From positions 1 through 34,922 of the forward strand of contig JAILRW010000150.1 in NCBI GenBank assembly GCA_024698005.1: 34,922 bases of DNA, written 5' to 3'. Both the position numbers and the translations under genes were made by a program. How positions within the stretch are numbered: the first letter of the stretch is position 1; each line of letters opens with the position of its first letter. Source of the DNA: Sphaerochaetaceae bacterium (GTDB taxonomy: Bacteria; Spirochaetota; Spirochaetia; Sphaerochaetales; Sphaerochaetaceae). Below, piece by piece: positions 8,277 through 16,299 of this stretch. Under the pieces are notes generated by a model that saw only the letters and a program-made list of their open reading frames with translations, had not been told where the DNA came from and made no database searches.

Positions 8277-9983
8277 TCAATTTGCTACTGTATTTCGCTT
8301 GATCTTTCTTGTTGTAGTTTCCTGCATTCTTTCTTCAAGAATTGTTATCTTGTCGATTCTCTTGTAAGCAAGCAATGTGAGGTTTACTTTCTTTACTTCC
8401 TTCTCGATATCTTCCTCGATCTCCTTTGCACTCTTTCCTTTATAGTAGTCAGTGGAAGGGAAGATAACTGCTTCGATCTGCTCAGCTGGAACATCCTTCT
8501 TGGCCATATAGCCTCTTACCATGATCTGTTCAATTGCAGGATTGGTCTGGAATGCATCTTCGATCTCTTCAGGATAGACATTCTTGCCACCTTCAGTGAC
8601 GATGAGATTCTTAGCTCTACCACGGATAAAGAAGTAGCCTTCCTTATCAATACTGCCAAGGTCACCTGTCTTAAGATATCCATTCTCATCAAAGAGCTCA
8701 TCTGTGTGCTCTTTGTCGAGGTAGTAGCCTGGAGTGACATTTGGTCCCTTTACCCTGATTTCACCAACGCCCTGTTCATTAGGCTCTGCGATGATGACAT
8801 CCATACCTTTGAGTGCCTTTCCGATAGATGCAGTCTTGAAGTGTTCTTTTGGGTTGAGAGTAACAACTGGAGCACATTCTGTAAGTCCATATCCCTGGAC
8901 GAAGTCAAGGCCAAGCTGATTGTACTTCTTGAACACTTCAGGGGCTAGAGGACCTGCACCACAGATAAGAAGGTTGTTGTGGTCAAGACCAAGCTGAGAA
9001 AGGATGTTCTTTCTGAAGAAGCCCCTAAATGGAGTGAAATTGAAGTGCTGCTTTGTAAAACCATTTATGCTCATCATGACATGGAGTATTGAGTATACAA
9101 ATTTTCCTTTCTTTTCCATTCCCTTTTCAATACCAGCAAGGAGCTTGTTATAGAGAAGAGGAATACCCATGAAGATTGTTACATGGCCTTTCTTCAGGTC
9201 ATTAAGCATACGAGAGATGATGATGCCGTGACCGAAAAGGCACTCAGCACCATGCTTGATTGTCTCCAGAAGAACTGTAGTACAGCAGTAGCTGTGGTGA
9301 AGAGGTAAAAGTGCATAGAGAGTATCTACTTCAGAACACCCCATACCATCAGCAACAAGGTAAGTATCAGATACAATATTTTTATTTGTCAGCATTGCTG
9401 CCTTTTCGTTACCTGTTGTTCCACTGGTAAAGAGGAGGGCAGCAAGATCATCATCAGAGATTTTGACATTGTCGTGGAGTGCTTTTGGATTTGCACCAAT
9501 GATATTGGAAAATCCTTCAATTTCTCCCTTCAAGGTCATCATGCCCTTGAGATTCTTGAACCACTCATCTTCTTTATCAAGCTTTTTGATTACATCCTCA
9601 TCGGCAAGAATATATGAACAGCCAGCAAAGGAAGAAAGTTTCTGACAGCGATCGACATGCATCTGGTTATCAACAGGTACTACAACTGCACCACAGTAGT
9701 TTGTAGCGAGATAACCTAGACCCCACTGTATGGAATTCTTACCATTGAGAAGGATCCTGTCTCCTTTGCTGACGCCATCTTCTATCATCTTTGAACCGAT
9801 CTTTACAATCAGGTCTTTAACTTCTCTATATGTAAAGCTTATTCTATCTGGTTCATAGACAGTAAAACAAGGTCTGTCAGGAAAGCGTGATAGAGTGATA
9901 TCGAACATCTGAGTTATTGTTGGCCACTCGCCATCAAAAAACTTACCTCTATATGGATCTAGTTCTTGCCATGTATTTGTCAT
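8277..9983 (-). CDS. Long-chain acyl-CoA synthetase / AMP-dependent fatty acid ligase
   Basis: A 568-residue adenylate-forming enzyme that activates a fatty acid to acyl-AMP and then acyl-CoA. The P-loop-like TSGTTGNEK is at 186-194, followed by the GYGLTECAPV adenine-binding motif, GYLKTGDLG, and the hinge and Lys-bearing C-terminal domain (RGRAKNLIVTEGGKNVYPEEIE). Similarity to FadD/FAA-type ligases is clear, but chain-length preference cannot be read from sequence. No beta-oxidation genes lie nearby, so use in phospholipid synthesis or recycling of exogenous fatty acids is as likely as degradation. AAGGAT lies about 11 bases before the ATG. It has a strong promoter and a 16-base palindrome upstream, suggesting repressor control. 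Confidence 0.9.
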   Translation of the reverse strand: MTNTWQELDPYRGKFFDGEWPTITQMFDITLSRFPDRPCFTVYEPDRISFTYREVKDLIVKIGSKMIEDGVSKGDRILLNGKNSIQWGLGYLATNYCGAVVVPVDNQMHVDRCQKLSSFAGCSYILADEDVIKKLDKEDEWFKNLKGMMTLKGEIEGFSNIIGANPKALHDNVKISDDDLAALLFTSGTTGNEKAAMLTNKNIVSDTYLVADGMGCSEVDTLYALLPLHHSYCCTTVLLETIKHGAECLFGHGIIISRMLNDLKKGHVTIFMGIPLLYNKLLAGIEKGMEKKGKFVYSILHVMMSINGFTKQHFNFTPFRGFFRKNILSQLGLDHNNLLICGAGPLAPEVFKKYNQLGLDFVQGYGLTECAPVVTLNPKEHFKTASIGKALKGMDVIIAEPNEQGVGEIRVKGPNVTPGYYLDKEHTDELFDENGYLKTGDLGSIDKEGYFFIRGRAKNLIVTEGGKNVYPEEIEDAFQTNPAIEQIMVRGYMAKKDVPAEQIEAVIFPSTDYYKGKSAKEIEEDIEKEVKKVNLTLLAYKRIDKITILEERMQETTTRKIKRNTVAN

Positions 9984-10003
9984 ATTTTAAATTTATCCTT
10001 AGA

Positions 10004-10019
10004 TGGTGAATATTCACCA
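10004..10019. promoter_or_regulatory. Perfect 16-bp palindrome, candidate repressor operator of the acyl-CoA ligase gene
   Basis: TGGTGAATATTCACCA is a perfect palindrome placed just downstream of the predicted transcription start (about +3 to +18) and 20 bases before the ATG of the acyl-CoA ligase gene. Position and symmetry are typical of a dimeric TetR- or GntR-type repressor site. The TGAAT...ATTCA core resembles fatty-acid-responsive FadR-type sites in other bacteria. No matching regulator gene is in the window. Confidence 0.65.
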
Positions 10020-10028
10020 AACATGCTA

Positions 10029-10057
10029 TTTTTAACAGCGCTAGCGTTTTATGTCAA
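10029..10057 (-). promoter_or_regulatory. Promoter of the acyl-CoA ligase gene
   Basis: On the minus strand a perfect TTGACA (10057-10052) is followed after 17 bases by TAAAAA (10034-10029), giving a start near 10022. The spacer contains the 8-base palindrome CGCTAGCG (10039-10046), unusually GC-rich for this gap and perhaps a second protein-binding site. Confidence 0.6.
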
Positions 10058-10159
10058 TAAAAAATAAATACAAATATATAAAAGGATTAAAACTTATAGT
10101 TAATTATTACTATATGACTAAAAATGTCCATTTTAGCTGTGTAATTATAAAGTGAATGG

Positions 10160-10188
10160 TTTATGGTTTATTTTCCTTGTGCTATATT
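10160..10188 (+). promoter_or_regulatory. Candidate extended -10 promoter of ispE
   Basis: TATATT (10183-10188) is preceded by TGC, an extended -10, with a weak -35 TTTATG at 10160-10165 after a 17-base spacer. Transcription would begin near 10195, just before the GAGGTGA ribosome site. Confidence 0.45.
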
Positions 10189-10210
10189 CAATAAAACGAG
10201 GTGAATTGCA

Positions 10211-11053
10211 TTGAAGTATTTTCTGAAAGCATACGCAAAAGTAAATATTGGTCTGAGAGTGCTTCAGAAAAGGGAGGATGGGTTCCATCCTTTAAAGAGC
10301 TATTTCCATAAGGTTTCTCTCTATGATTCTATTAAGATCGATATCCTTGAATCTGATAAGTTTGAAGTCAGTATCAAGGGGAATGAATCGTACATGGAAA
10401 GCGGTGAGGATTTGATGGCAAAAGCTGCAAGATTCTTCTGTGAGCAATCTGGTATCCCGTTTAAATTGAATATAGCTATAGACAAGATAATCCCTTCCCA
10501 AGCAGGCCTTGGTGGTGGATCATCCGATGCTGCGGAAATTCTTCTTGCTTTAAATAATCACTTCAGTTCACCACTTAATAAAGAGGAGATACAGGCTTTA
10601 GCATTGAAGCTAGGTAGTGATGTTCCATTCTTTACTTCTGGTTTGAATGCCGCATATGCAGAGGGAAGGGGAGAAAAGCTGAGAGAGGTAGAAGCTCTAT
10701 CCTATCCTATAGTCATATTAAAGAGATCAGATGAGAAGATGAGTACAAAAAGTGCTTTTGCTCTTCTTGATGAGCGTGCTATCTGTACCAATAGTATAGG
10801 TTCTTGGCCACTACCATTGTCCGAATGGCAGACAAACTATATCAATGATTTTGATATGCTCCAGGAGTGTAGAAAAGAGCCTGAAGTAATGAAAATTCTT
10901 TCACTTGCCAAATACAATACTACCACTGGTAGTGGTAGTGCCCAGTTGCTTGTATTTGAAAATTTGCAACAAAGAGAGGCATGGATTTCTGCATTTAAAT
11001 GCTCAAAATTAACATTTACCCCTTTTTTTGGTGTTCTTTGTTGCAATTCATAA
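10211..11053 (+). CDS. ispE: 4-diphosphocytidyl-2-C-methyl-D-erythritol kinase
   Basis: A 280-residue GHMP kinase that phosphorylates CDP-methylerythritol in the non-mevalonate (MEP) isoprenoid pathway, in the cytoplasm. The N-terminal AYAKVNIGL with Lys10, the ATP-binding glycine-rich PSQAGLGGGSSDAAE at 95-109, and LGSDVPFF with the catalytic Asp137 are all present. The C-terminal GSGSAQLLVFE resembles the third GHMP motif. The start is TTG 10211, chosen because GAGGTGA (10198-10204) lies six bases upstream and no in-frame ATG fits. The MEP pathway separates this organism from mevalonate-using Borrelia. The spoVG promoter overlaps its last codons. Confidence 0.93.
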   Translation: MKYFLKAYAKVNIGLRVLQKREDGFHPLKSYFHKVSLYDSIKIDILESDKFEVSIKGNESYMESGEDLMAKAARFFCEQSGIPFKLNIAIDKIIPSQAGLGGGSSDAAEILLALNNHFSSPLNKEEIQALALKLGSDVPFFTSGLNAAYAEGRGEKLREVEALSYPIVILKRSDEKMSTKSAFALLDERAICTNSIGSWPLPLSEWQTNYINDFDMLQECRKEPEVMKILSLAKYNTTTGSGSAQLLVFENLQQREAWISAFKCSKLTFTPFFGVLCCNS

Positions 11054-11069
11054 CTATTAGCGATATTAT
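11041..11069 (+). promoter_or_regulatory. Candidate promoter of spoVG
   Basis: TTGCAA (11041-11046), inside the last codons of ispE, is followed after 17 bases by TATTAT (11064-11069). Transcription would start near 11076, giving a leader of about 47 bases. The rplY promoter nearby uses the same TTGCAA -35. Confidence 0.5.
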
Positions 11070-11122
11070 TTAATACTGTTGGTGAAAAATTAAAAACATT
11101 ACAGAGCCAATAAAGGGTAATA

Positions 11123-11377
11123 ATGGTCATTACAGATATCAAAATCAGAAAGGTTTCAGACACAGAGCAGCTTAGAGCCTTTGCAACAGTGGTGTTTGAT
11201 TCTGTACTAGTAGTCCATAATCTTAAGATTGTCTCAACTGGAGACAAGCTCATAATTGCAATGCCTTCTAGACTTGTCAATAATGGCGAGTTTAAAGATA
11301 TAGTCCATCCTATCAACAGCGAATTTAGACAGTATATTTCAAAAGAAATACTGAAAGCATATAACGAAACTGCTTGA
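11123..11377 (+). CDS. spoVG: SpoVG family nucleic-acid-binding regulator
   Basis: An 84-residue protein of the SpoVG family. MVITDIKIRKVSDTEQLRAFATVVFDSVLVVHNLKI and the following VSTGDKLIIAMPSR are the family core; the C-terminus FKDIVHPINSEFRQYISKEIL is typical. The name comes from Bacillus sporulation, but the protein is widespread in non-sporulating bacteria. In Borrelia and some Firmicutes it binds DNA and RNA and regulates other genes, so a regulatory role is likely here. AAAGGG lies five bases before the ATG. It sits just before tRNA-Gln and rplY, matching the Borrelia order spoVG-rplY-pth-tilS-ftsH. Confidence 0.95.
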   Translation: MVITDIKIRKVSDTEQLRAFATVVFDSVLVVHNLKIVSTGDKLIIAMPSRLVNNGEFKDIVHPINSEFRQYISKEILKAYNETA

Positions 11378-11381
11378 TAGC

Positions 11382-11410
11382 TTTACTTGAAAGGGGAACT
11401 TTGATATTCT
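11382..11410 (+). promoter_or_regulatory. Candidate promoter of tRNA-Gln
   Basis: TTTACT (11382-11387) and TATTCT (11405-11410) are 17 bases apart; the tRNA begins 13 bases after the -10. The hexamers are imperfect, and readthrough from spoVG is an alternative source of the transcript. Confidence 0.4.
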
Positions 11411-11422
11411 CATCTTGTTCGA

Positions 11423-11495
11423 TGGGAAGTAGCCAAGCGGTTAAGGCAGTGGGTTTTGATCCCGCCATTCGTGAGTTCGAGTCTCGCCTTCCCAG
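11423..11495 (+). tRNA. tRNA-Gln (anticodon TTG)
   Basis: A complete cloverleaf can be drawn: acceptor TGGGAAG/CTTCCCA with discriminator G, a D-arm with AGCGGTTAA, anticodon stem GTGGG/CCCGC around loop TTTTGAT (anticodon TTG, reading CAA and by wobble CAG), and T-arm GTGAG/CTCGC with TTCGAGT. The 3' CCA is not encoded (CTA follows), so it must be added by a nucleotidyltransferase. It lies between spoVG and rplY with its own terminator. Confidence 0.97.
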
Positions 11496-11524
11496 CTAAT
11501 ACAGTGCTTTGATGCATTACTGGG

Positions 11525-11558
11525 AAGAGATGAAATCGAGTGTTTCATCTCTTTTTTT
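11525..11558 (+). terminator. Rho-independent terminator after tRNA-Gln
   Basis: AAGAGATGAAA (11525-11535) pairs with TTTCATCTCTT (11543-11553) around a 7-base loop, an 11-bp stem followed by a continuous run of T to 11558. It separates the spoVG/tRNA unit from the rplY promoter. Confidence 0.88.
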
Positions 11559-11574
11559 ATTGCATTCAAAACAC

Positions 11575-11604
11575 TTGCAACAAAGTGTATTATCTTGATA
11601 ATAT
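11575..11604 (+). promoter_or_regulatory. Candidate promoter of the rplY operon
   Basis: TTGCAA (11575-11580) and TAATAT (11599-11604) are 18 bases apart. It lies right after the tRNA terminator; the predicted start near 11611 leaves a leader of about 65 bases before rplY. Confidence 0.55.
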
Positions 11605-11675
11605 CTTCCTTGTGCTTTGCACACATTCAATCCATGGTAATTGGCAATAAGCCAATGAGAGTATAAGGAGAAAAT

Positions 11676-12296
11676 ATGAGCGATATTACACTCAAGGCCT
11701 GTGTCAGAAAGTCTGACTTCGGTTCAGCAGGTTCACGCCGTCTCGTAAGAAGTGGTTCTATCCCAGCTATTATTTATGGCAAGGAAGCTCCTCTTGCAGT
11801 AGTCATCAATGCTAAGGAATTCACTTCCAAGCAGCATCTCTTCAGTGAGACCACAATCATCAAGCTTGATGTTGAAGGAACTGTAAAGGATGTATTCGTA
11901 AAGGCAGTTCAGGAAGACTTCCTAAAGGGTATCATCAACCACGTTGATTTCTTTGAAATCACCTATGGTGTACTTCTTAGAACTAAGGTTCAGGTTGTTC
12001 TTGAAGGAACTCCAGTTGGCGTAAAGACAATGGGTGGCGTTCTCGAGCAGGTTGTTCACGAAGTTGAAATTGAGTGTTTCCCAAGAAATCTTCCAAAGGA
12101 ACTCAAGGCAGACGTATCTGCTCTTAAACTCTTCGATACCGTTAGAGTTGCAGATCTCGTTGTTCCAGCTGAGGTCAAGGTTCTTGCTGATGCAGATGAG
12201 ACAATTGCTACAGTCAAGGGCGTTAAGGAAGAAGTTGCAGCTCCAGCAGCAGAAACTGCAGAAGCAGCTCCAGCTGACGCAGAGGCAGAAAAGTAA
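11676..12296 (+). CDS. rplY: 50S ribosomal protein L25, long Ctc form
   Basis: A 206-residue L25/general stress (Ctc) protein that binds 5S rRNA in the large ribosomal subunit. The N-terminal domain (about 1-95) has RKSDFGSAGSRRLVRSGSIPAIIYG. The TL5/Ctc C-terminal beta domain follows (about 96-185: GVKTMGGVLEQVVHEVEIECFPRNLP). An Ala/Glu-rich tail makes up the last 25 or so residues. AAGGAG lies seven bases before the ATG. It heads a unit with pth one base downstream, then tilS and ftsH, the order also found in Borrelia. Confidence 0.96.
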   Translation: MSDITLKACVRKSDFGSAGSRRLVRSGSIPAIIYGKEAPLAVVINAKEFTSKQHLFSETTIIKLDVEGTVKDVFVKAVQEDFLKGIINHVDFFEITYGVLLRTKVQVVLEGTPVGVKTMGGVLEQVVHEVEIECFPRNLPKELKADVSALKLFDTVRVADLVVPAEVKVLADADETIATVKGVKEEVAAPAAETAEAAPADAEAEK

Positions 12297-12297
12297 G

Positions 12298-12864
12298 ATG
12301 GTCTATATCTTCGGTCTGGGAAATCCCGGGCCGGAGTATGAAATGACTCGTCACAACGTGGGAGTGGAAACACTTTCTCGCTTAGCAGCGTTCTTTCAGG
12401 TCAATCTGAAAAAACGCTTTTTTTATAAGTATCGATGGGCACGTTTCAATACTCCAGCTCTTGGGGATGTTTGTCTTGTATTCCCACTTACATTCATGAA
12501 TCTATCAGGTGAGGTTGTTCCTTCTCTTGTGAGAGAGGGTGATGAAGTAATTGTTATCTGTGATCAGATGGATCTTCCCCCAGGCTCACTTAGGATAAAG
12601 AATGGAGGATCCTCAGCAGGTCACAATGGTCTAAAGAGCATGCTGTCTCACCTCCCTAATAATTTTAAGCGTGTATATATTGGAGTCGGTAGGCCAGAGG
12701 AAGGCATTAGTGTACCAGATCACGTCTTAAGTCGTTTTTCAGATTCTGATAGACTATTGGTAGATAGAGCAGAAGAGGAAGCTGTAGAGTGTCTTGCAGC
12801 CTTTTTGAATGGAGAGAGATTTGAAAAGGTCCAGATGAAGGCCAATAGCTTCAAGGCAGAGTAG
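12298..12864 (+). CDS. pth: Peptidyl-tRNA hydrolase
   Basis: A 188-residue cytoplasmic hydrolase that releases peptides from dropped-off peptidyl-tRNA. It begins at ATG 12298 with MVYIFGLGNPGPEYEMTRHN, the canonical Pth N-terminus. The longer open frame upstream lies inside rplY and has no Pth similarity. Catalytic residues expected from the family are present: Asn9, His19, Asn68 (in FMNLSG), Asp89 (CDQMDLPPG) and Asn110 (GHNGLKS). The start is one base after the rplY stop, so translation is probably coupled; no close ribosome site is seen apart from AGAGG about 12 bases upstream. Confidence 0.96.
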   Translation: MVYIFGLGNPGPEYEMTRHNVGVETLSRLAAFFQVNLKKRFFYKYRWARFNTPALGDVCLVFPLTFMNLSGEVVPSLVREGDEVIVICDQMDLPPGSLRIKNGGSSAGHNGLKSMLSHLPNNFKRVYIGVGRPEEGISVPDHVLSRFSDSDRLLVDRAEEEAVECLAAFLNGERFEKVQMKANSFKAE

Positions 12865-12868
12865 GTGA

Positions 12869-14119
12869 ATGACAACAAGAGAGAGCTTTGAGAGATTTCT
12901 AGATGAGTATCCTATCCTGAAGAATGCATCGCGTGTTGCTGTTGCCTTCTCAGGTGGTGCAGACTCTCTTGCGCTACTTTACACACTGAAAACAGCTTTA
13001 CCTGAACTTGAAGTAATTCCAATCTATGTAAATCACAATATCAGGAGCGCTGAAGAGCTTGATGCAGAAATTTCATTGAATAGAAAGAACTGCTCTTCAA
13101 TGAAGCTTGAACTTGTTGTGAAGACTATCCCTCGGGGAGAGGTAGATAAATACGCACAGGAGCATTCTGTTACTTCAGAAGCCGCTGCAAGGGCTTTAAG
13201 GTACAATCTTCTTGAAGAAGAAGATGTAGATTATATTCTTACAGCCCATACTCTTTCTGACCACATCGAATTACTTGTTATGAGGCTCCTGACCGGTTCT
13301 TCTCTCAAGGCCTTGGTTGGAATTAGACCAAAGAGAGGAAGAATTCTAAGGCCTCTGATCTATTCAAGAAGAGAGGATACGGAAGCTTGTTGCTATGAGA
13401 ATCAGCTTGAGTACGCTTGTGATTCTACAAATGATACCGATTTCTGTTTCAGAAACCGTGTAAGGCATAATATCAGCTCTCTACTCTCATCCAAAGCCAT
13501 CGACTCTCTTCTCAATATTTCCAATAACCTGAGAATCGCAGAAGAAAGAGATAAGGATATTGCAATCTCCAGAAACAAATTATTCATTTCCATCAATAGA
13601 AATGAATATCTTTCTTCTGGACCTTTTGGCAGGAACAATGCACTTGAGGATATCTATTCAACATTTGAAGTTGATAGGATGAGTGAAAGCCAGAAAAAAG
13701 AGCTCGAGAATGTGATATTGAAGAGAGGCAGGGCCTACTTCAAGCATTTTATTGCAATTGGAAGTGGAGAAACGGTCTGTTTCTATCGAAGGCTTGCATG
13801 TTTTTCCTGCTTGCTTTGTGAAACATTGCCTTATGGTCTTTCATTAACTAAATGTGACGATGTGAAGGCATTGAGCTTTACACCAACTGATGATATGTTC
13901 CTTCGCCTGAGTGAGGAAGGGGATACAATTAAGCTATCAGAAGGGGAAAAGAAGGTCTCCTCATTATTATCGGAATACAAGCTTCCATACGCATTTGTTG
14001 TTGATAGTCCAAATGGTATAGTGGCTCTGTTTTCATCTCTTCTCGGAGGAAGAGATCGTCTCTGTCGTGATTACCTAAAAGACAGGGATTGTAAAAGCAT
14101 ATTCTGGAGTCTTAATTAA
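12869..14119 (+). CDS. tilS: tRNA(Ile)-lysidine synthase
   Basis: A 416-residue N-type ATP pyrophosphatase that converts C34 of the CAU-anticodon tRNA-Ile to lysidine so that it reads AUA. The PP-loop SGGADS is at residues 28-33 in AVAFSGGADSLALLYTL. The family segments TAHTLSDHIELLVMRLLTGSS and FCFRNRVRHNISS follow in order. The C-terminal substrate domain is poorly conserved, as is usual. It starts five bases after the pth stop and precedes ftsH, as in Borrelia and Bacillus. Confidence 0.94.
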   Translation: MTTRESFERFLDEYPILKNASRVAVAFSGGADSLALLYTLKTALPELEVIPIYVNHNIRSAEELDAEISLNRKNCSSMKLELVVKTIPRGEVDKYAQEHSVTSEAAARALRYNLLEEEDVDYILTAHTLSDHIELLVMRLLTGSSLKALVGIRPKRGRILRPLIYSRREDTEACCYENQLEYACDSTNDTDFCFRNRVRHNISSLLSSKAIDSLLNISNNLRIAEERDKDIAISRNKLFISINRNEYLSSGPFGRNNALEDIYSTFEVDRMSESQKKELENVILKRGRAYFKHFIAIGSGETVCFYRRLACFSCLLCETLPYGLSLTKCDDVKALSFTPTDDMFLRLSEEGDTIKLSEGEKKVSSLLSEYKLPYAFVVDSPNGIVALFSSLLGGRDRLCRDYLKDRDCKSIFWSLN

Positions 14120-14132
14120 ACACCAATCAGCC

Positions 14133-14161
14133 TTGTCCTCTTTGAGATGTTTGTTTATATT
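14133..14161 (+). promoter_or_regulatory. Candidate promoter of ftsH-lepA
   Basis: TTGTCC (14133-14138) and TATATT (14156-14161) are 17 bases apart in the 74-base gap after tilS. Transcription would start near 14168 and the AAGGA ribosome site lies just before ATG 14194. ftsH may also be read from the rplY promoter. Confidence 0.5.
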
Positions 14162-14193
14162 TAACACTGTATATATTTGTTCAAGGATTATAG

Positions 14194-16299
14194 ATGGATA
14201 ACAATGATAACAAGGATATGGAGACTGAGAAGAAGATAATCTCAGAGGAAGTGTCCGAAGCAGAAAAGAAAACTGAAACAGCTGAAGCAACTACAGTCAA
14301 CGAAGAAGCCAAAGCTGAAGAGAAAAAGTCAGAAGAGCCAAAGGCTGAAGAGAAGAAGCCAGAGGAACCAAAGGCTGAAGATAAGAAGCCTGGCAAGGAA
14401 TCAAAAGCTTCTGATAAGAAGAGTAAGGACAATGTCTTTGATTCCTATCGCTATTGGGGAAATGAGAACAATAAGGGCAAGATGCCTATGAAGAATCGTT
14501 TTACGCTTCTTGTTTTCATTGCGCTCATTTTGGGCTTTGCATTCCTCTTCTTCTCTGAATCTGACAAGCAGCAGGCTGTTCCTGCAAACTGGTCAACATT
14601 CACTGGAATGGTAGACAGTGGAATGGTCACAAAGGTTGAGATCAAGGATCAGAGTGAAGTTACCTTCACAACTGTTGATGGACAGCTTGCAAAAGCTCGA
14701 ATTCCTTATGATGATCCAACTCTTCTCGATACTCTCAAGGATAAGAATGTCATTATCGAGGGAACCGTTTCCGGTGTCTCCCCTTGGATGATTCTCATTC
14801 AGCTTCTCCCTTGGATTATCTTCCTCTTTATTATCATCAACATGTACCGTACAACTGGTGCAGCTGGTGGTGGAAAGATGATGAGCAGTTTCGGTAAGAG
14901 TCATGCTCAGCAGTATAATGAGAAGGACAAGAAGGTATTCTTCAAGGACGTTGCAGGTCAGAAAGAAAGTAAGTATGAACTCCAGGAAGTTGTTGACTTT
15001 TTGAAGAAGCCAGAACGCTTTGTAAAGATTGGGGCAAAGATTCCTAAGGGGGTTCTCCTTGTAGGTCCTCCAGGAACTGGCAAGACCTTGCTTGCAAGAG
15101 CTGTTGCAGGTGAGGCTGGTGTAAGCTTCTTGCATACTTCCGGTTCTGACTTTGTAGAAATGTTTGTTGGTATGGGTGCTGCAAGAGTAAGAGATCTCTT
15201 CGAGCAGGCAAGAAAGAGTGCTCCTTGTATCATCTTTATCGATGAGCTCGATGCTGTAGGTCGCCAGAGAGGTTCAGGTCTCGGTGGTGGTCATGATGAA
15301 AGAGAGCAGACTCTCAACCAGCTTCTTGTTGAAATGGATGGCTTCTCTGCAGACCCTGGCGTAATCGTAATGGCTGCAACAAACCGTCCAGACGTTCTTG
15401 ATCAGGCACTTTTAAGACCAGGTAGATTTGACCGTCAGGTTGTAATTGATCTTCCAGATGTACAGGAGAGACTTGAGATTCTTCGTATTCATGCAAGGAA
15501 GGTTAAGACTACTGATGATGTCGATCTTGAGAGAGTCGCTAGAGCAACTCCAGGTTCCTCTGGTGCTGATCTTGCAAACCTCGTCAACGAGGCAGCTCTC
15601 TATGCTGCAAGAGCTGATCATATGACAGTTTCCATGGCTGATTTCGAGCAGGCTAGAGATAAGATTCTTCTCGGTGTTGCAAGAAAGTCCAAGTACATGA
15701 CAGCAGATGAGAAGAAGGCTACTGCATATCACGAAGCAGGTCACACTCTTCTTCACTACTATCTTAAGCACACTGATCCACTTCATAAGGTCACTATCAT
15801 CCCTCATGGTAGAGCTCTTGGTGTTACTATCAGTCTTCCTGAGAAGGATAACTATACACTCACCAGAAGCTATCTGATGGATCGCATCGTTATTGCAATG
15901 GGTGGTTATGTAGCTGAAGACATCGTCTATGGTGAAACTACTACAGGTACAAGTAATGATATCAAGCAGGCAACCAACATGGCTCATAGAATGGTTACTG
16001 AATGGGGTATGAGTAAGCTTGGCTTCATCAATCTCGGTAACGAGGATGAACCACTTTTCCTTGGTCGTGAGATCGCCCAGAAGAAGGACTATTCTGAAAG
16101 CACTGCTGAAAAGATTGATGAAGAGGTAAACAAGATTCTCGCTGAAGCAATGGCTACAACAAGAAATATCCTAACTGAGCATCGTGACCAGCTTGATAAG
16201 CTCACAGAAGCTCTTTGCCAGAAAGAGACTATGGATGATGCTGAGATCAGAGAACTTCTTGGATTTGAGCCAGCAAAGCATACAACGGAGCTCGTATAA
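14194..16299 (+). CDS. ftsH: ATP-dependent zinc metalloprotease FtsH
   Basis: A 701-residue membrane-anchored AAA+ protease that degrades misfolded membrane and regulatory proteins as a hexamer. Membrane segments are at about 103-120 and 199-217 with an extracytoplasmic domain between. Walker A GPPGTGKT is at 291-298, Walker B IIFIDE at 346-351, the second region of homology at [21 protein letters not shown], and the zinc motif HEAGH at 513-517. The unusual part is the roughly 100-residue charged N-terminal extension before the first membrane segment. It is rich in Glu, Lys and Ala and includes three tandem decapeptides, so the protein is longer than the usual 600-650 residues. AAGGA lies six bases before the ATG. 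lepA follows with no gap. Confidence 0.96.
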   Translation: MDNNDNKDMETEKKIISEEVSEAEKKTETAEATTVNEEAKAEEKKSEEPKAEEKKPEEPKAEDKKPGKESKASDKKSKDNVFDSYRYWGNENNKGKMPMKNRFTLLVFIALILGFAFLFFSESDKQQAVPANWSTFTGMVDSGMVTKVEIKDQSEVTFTTVDGQLAKARIPYDDPTLLDTLKDKNVIIEGTVSGVSPWMILIQLLPWIIFLFIIINMYRTTGAAGGGKMMSSFGKSHAQQYNEKDKKVFFKDVAGQKESKYELQEVVDFLKKPERFVKIGAKIPKGVLLVGPPGTGKTLLARAVAGEAGVSFLHTSGSDFVEMFVGMGAARVRDLFEQARKSAPCIIFIDELDAVGRQRGSGLGGGHDEREQTLNQLLVEMDGFSADPGVIVMAATNRPDVLDQALLRPGRFDRQVVIDLPDVQERLEILRIHARKVKTTDDVDLERVARATPGSSGADLANLVNEAALYAARADHMTVSMADFEQARDKILLGVARKSKYMTADEKKATAYHEAGHTLLHYYLKHTDPLHKVTIIPHGRALGVTISLPEKDNYTLTRSYLMDRIVIAMGGYVAEDIVYGETTTGTSNDIKQATNMAHRMVTEWGMSKLGFINLGNEDEPLFLGREIAQKKDYSESTAEKIDEEVNKILAEAMATTRNILTEHRDQLDKLTEALCQKETMDDAEIRELLGFEPAKHTTELV
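14311..14400 (+). repeat. Three tandem 30-bp units in the ftsH N-terminal region
   Basis: Three 30-base units encode [20 protein letters not shown] and [10 protein letters not shown] (FtsH residues 40-69). The first two differ mainly at synonymous positions and one Ser/Pro; the third has drifted at its end. The array lies in the cytoplasmic extension before the first membrane segment, outside all known catalytic domains. Confidence 0.85.

Noticed and set aside
10837-11316. 159-codon open frame antisense to ispE and spoVG
   Set aside because: It covers two well-supported genes and their promoter; composition is that of a shadow frame.
12034-12297. Upstream extension of the pth reading frame inside rplY
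   Set aside because: The Pth N-terminus MVYIFGLGNPG begins exactly at ATG 12298; the 88 upstream codons are an out-of-frame reading of rplY with low-complexity Leu/Gln sequence.
15412-15987. 191-codon open frame antisense to ftsH
   Set aside because: No protein family features, Cys/Ser-rich composition typical of a shadow frame, and it lies wholly over conserved FtsH AAA+ and protease sequence.
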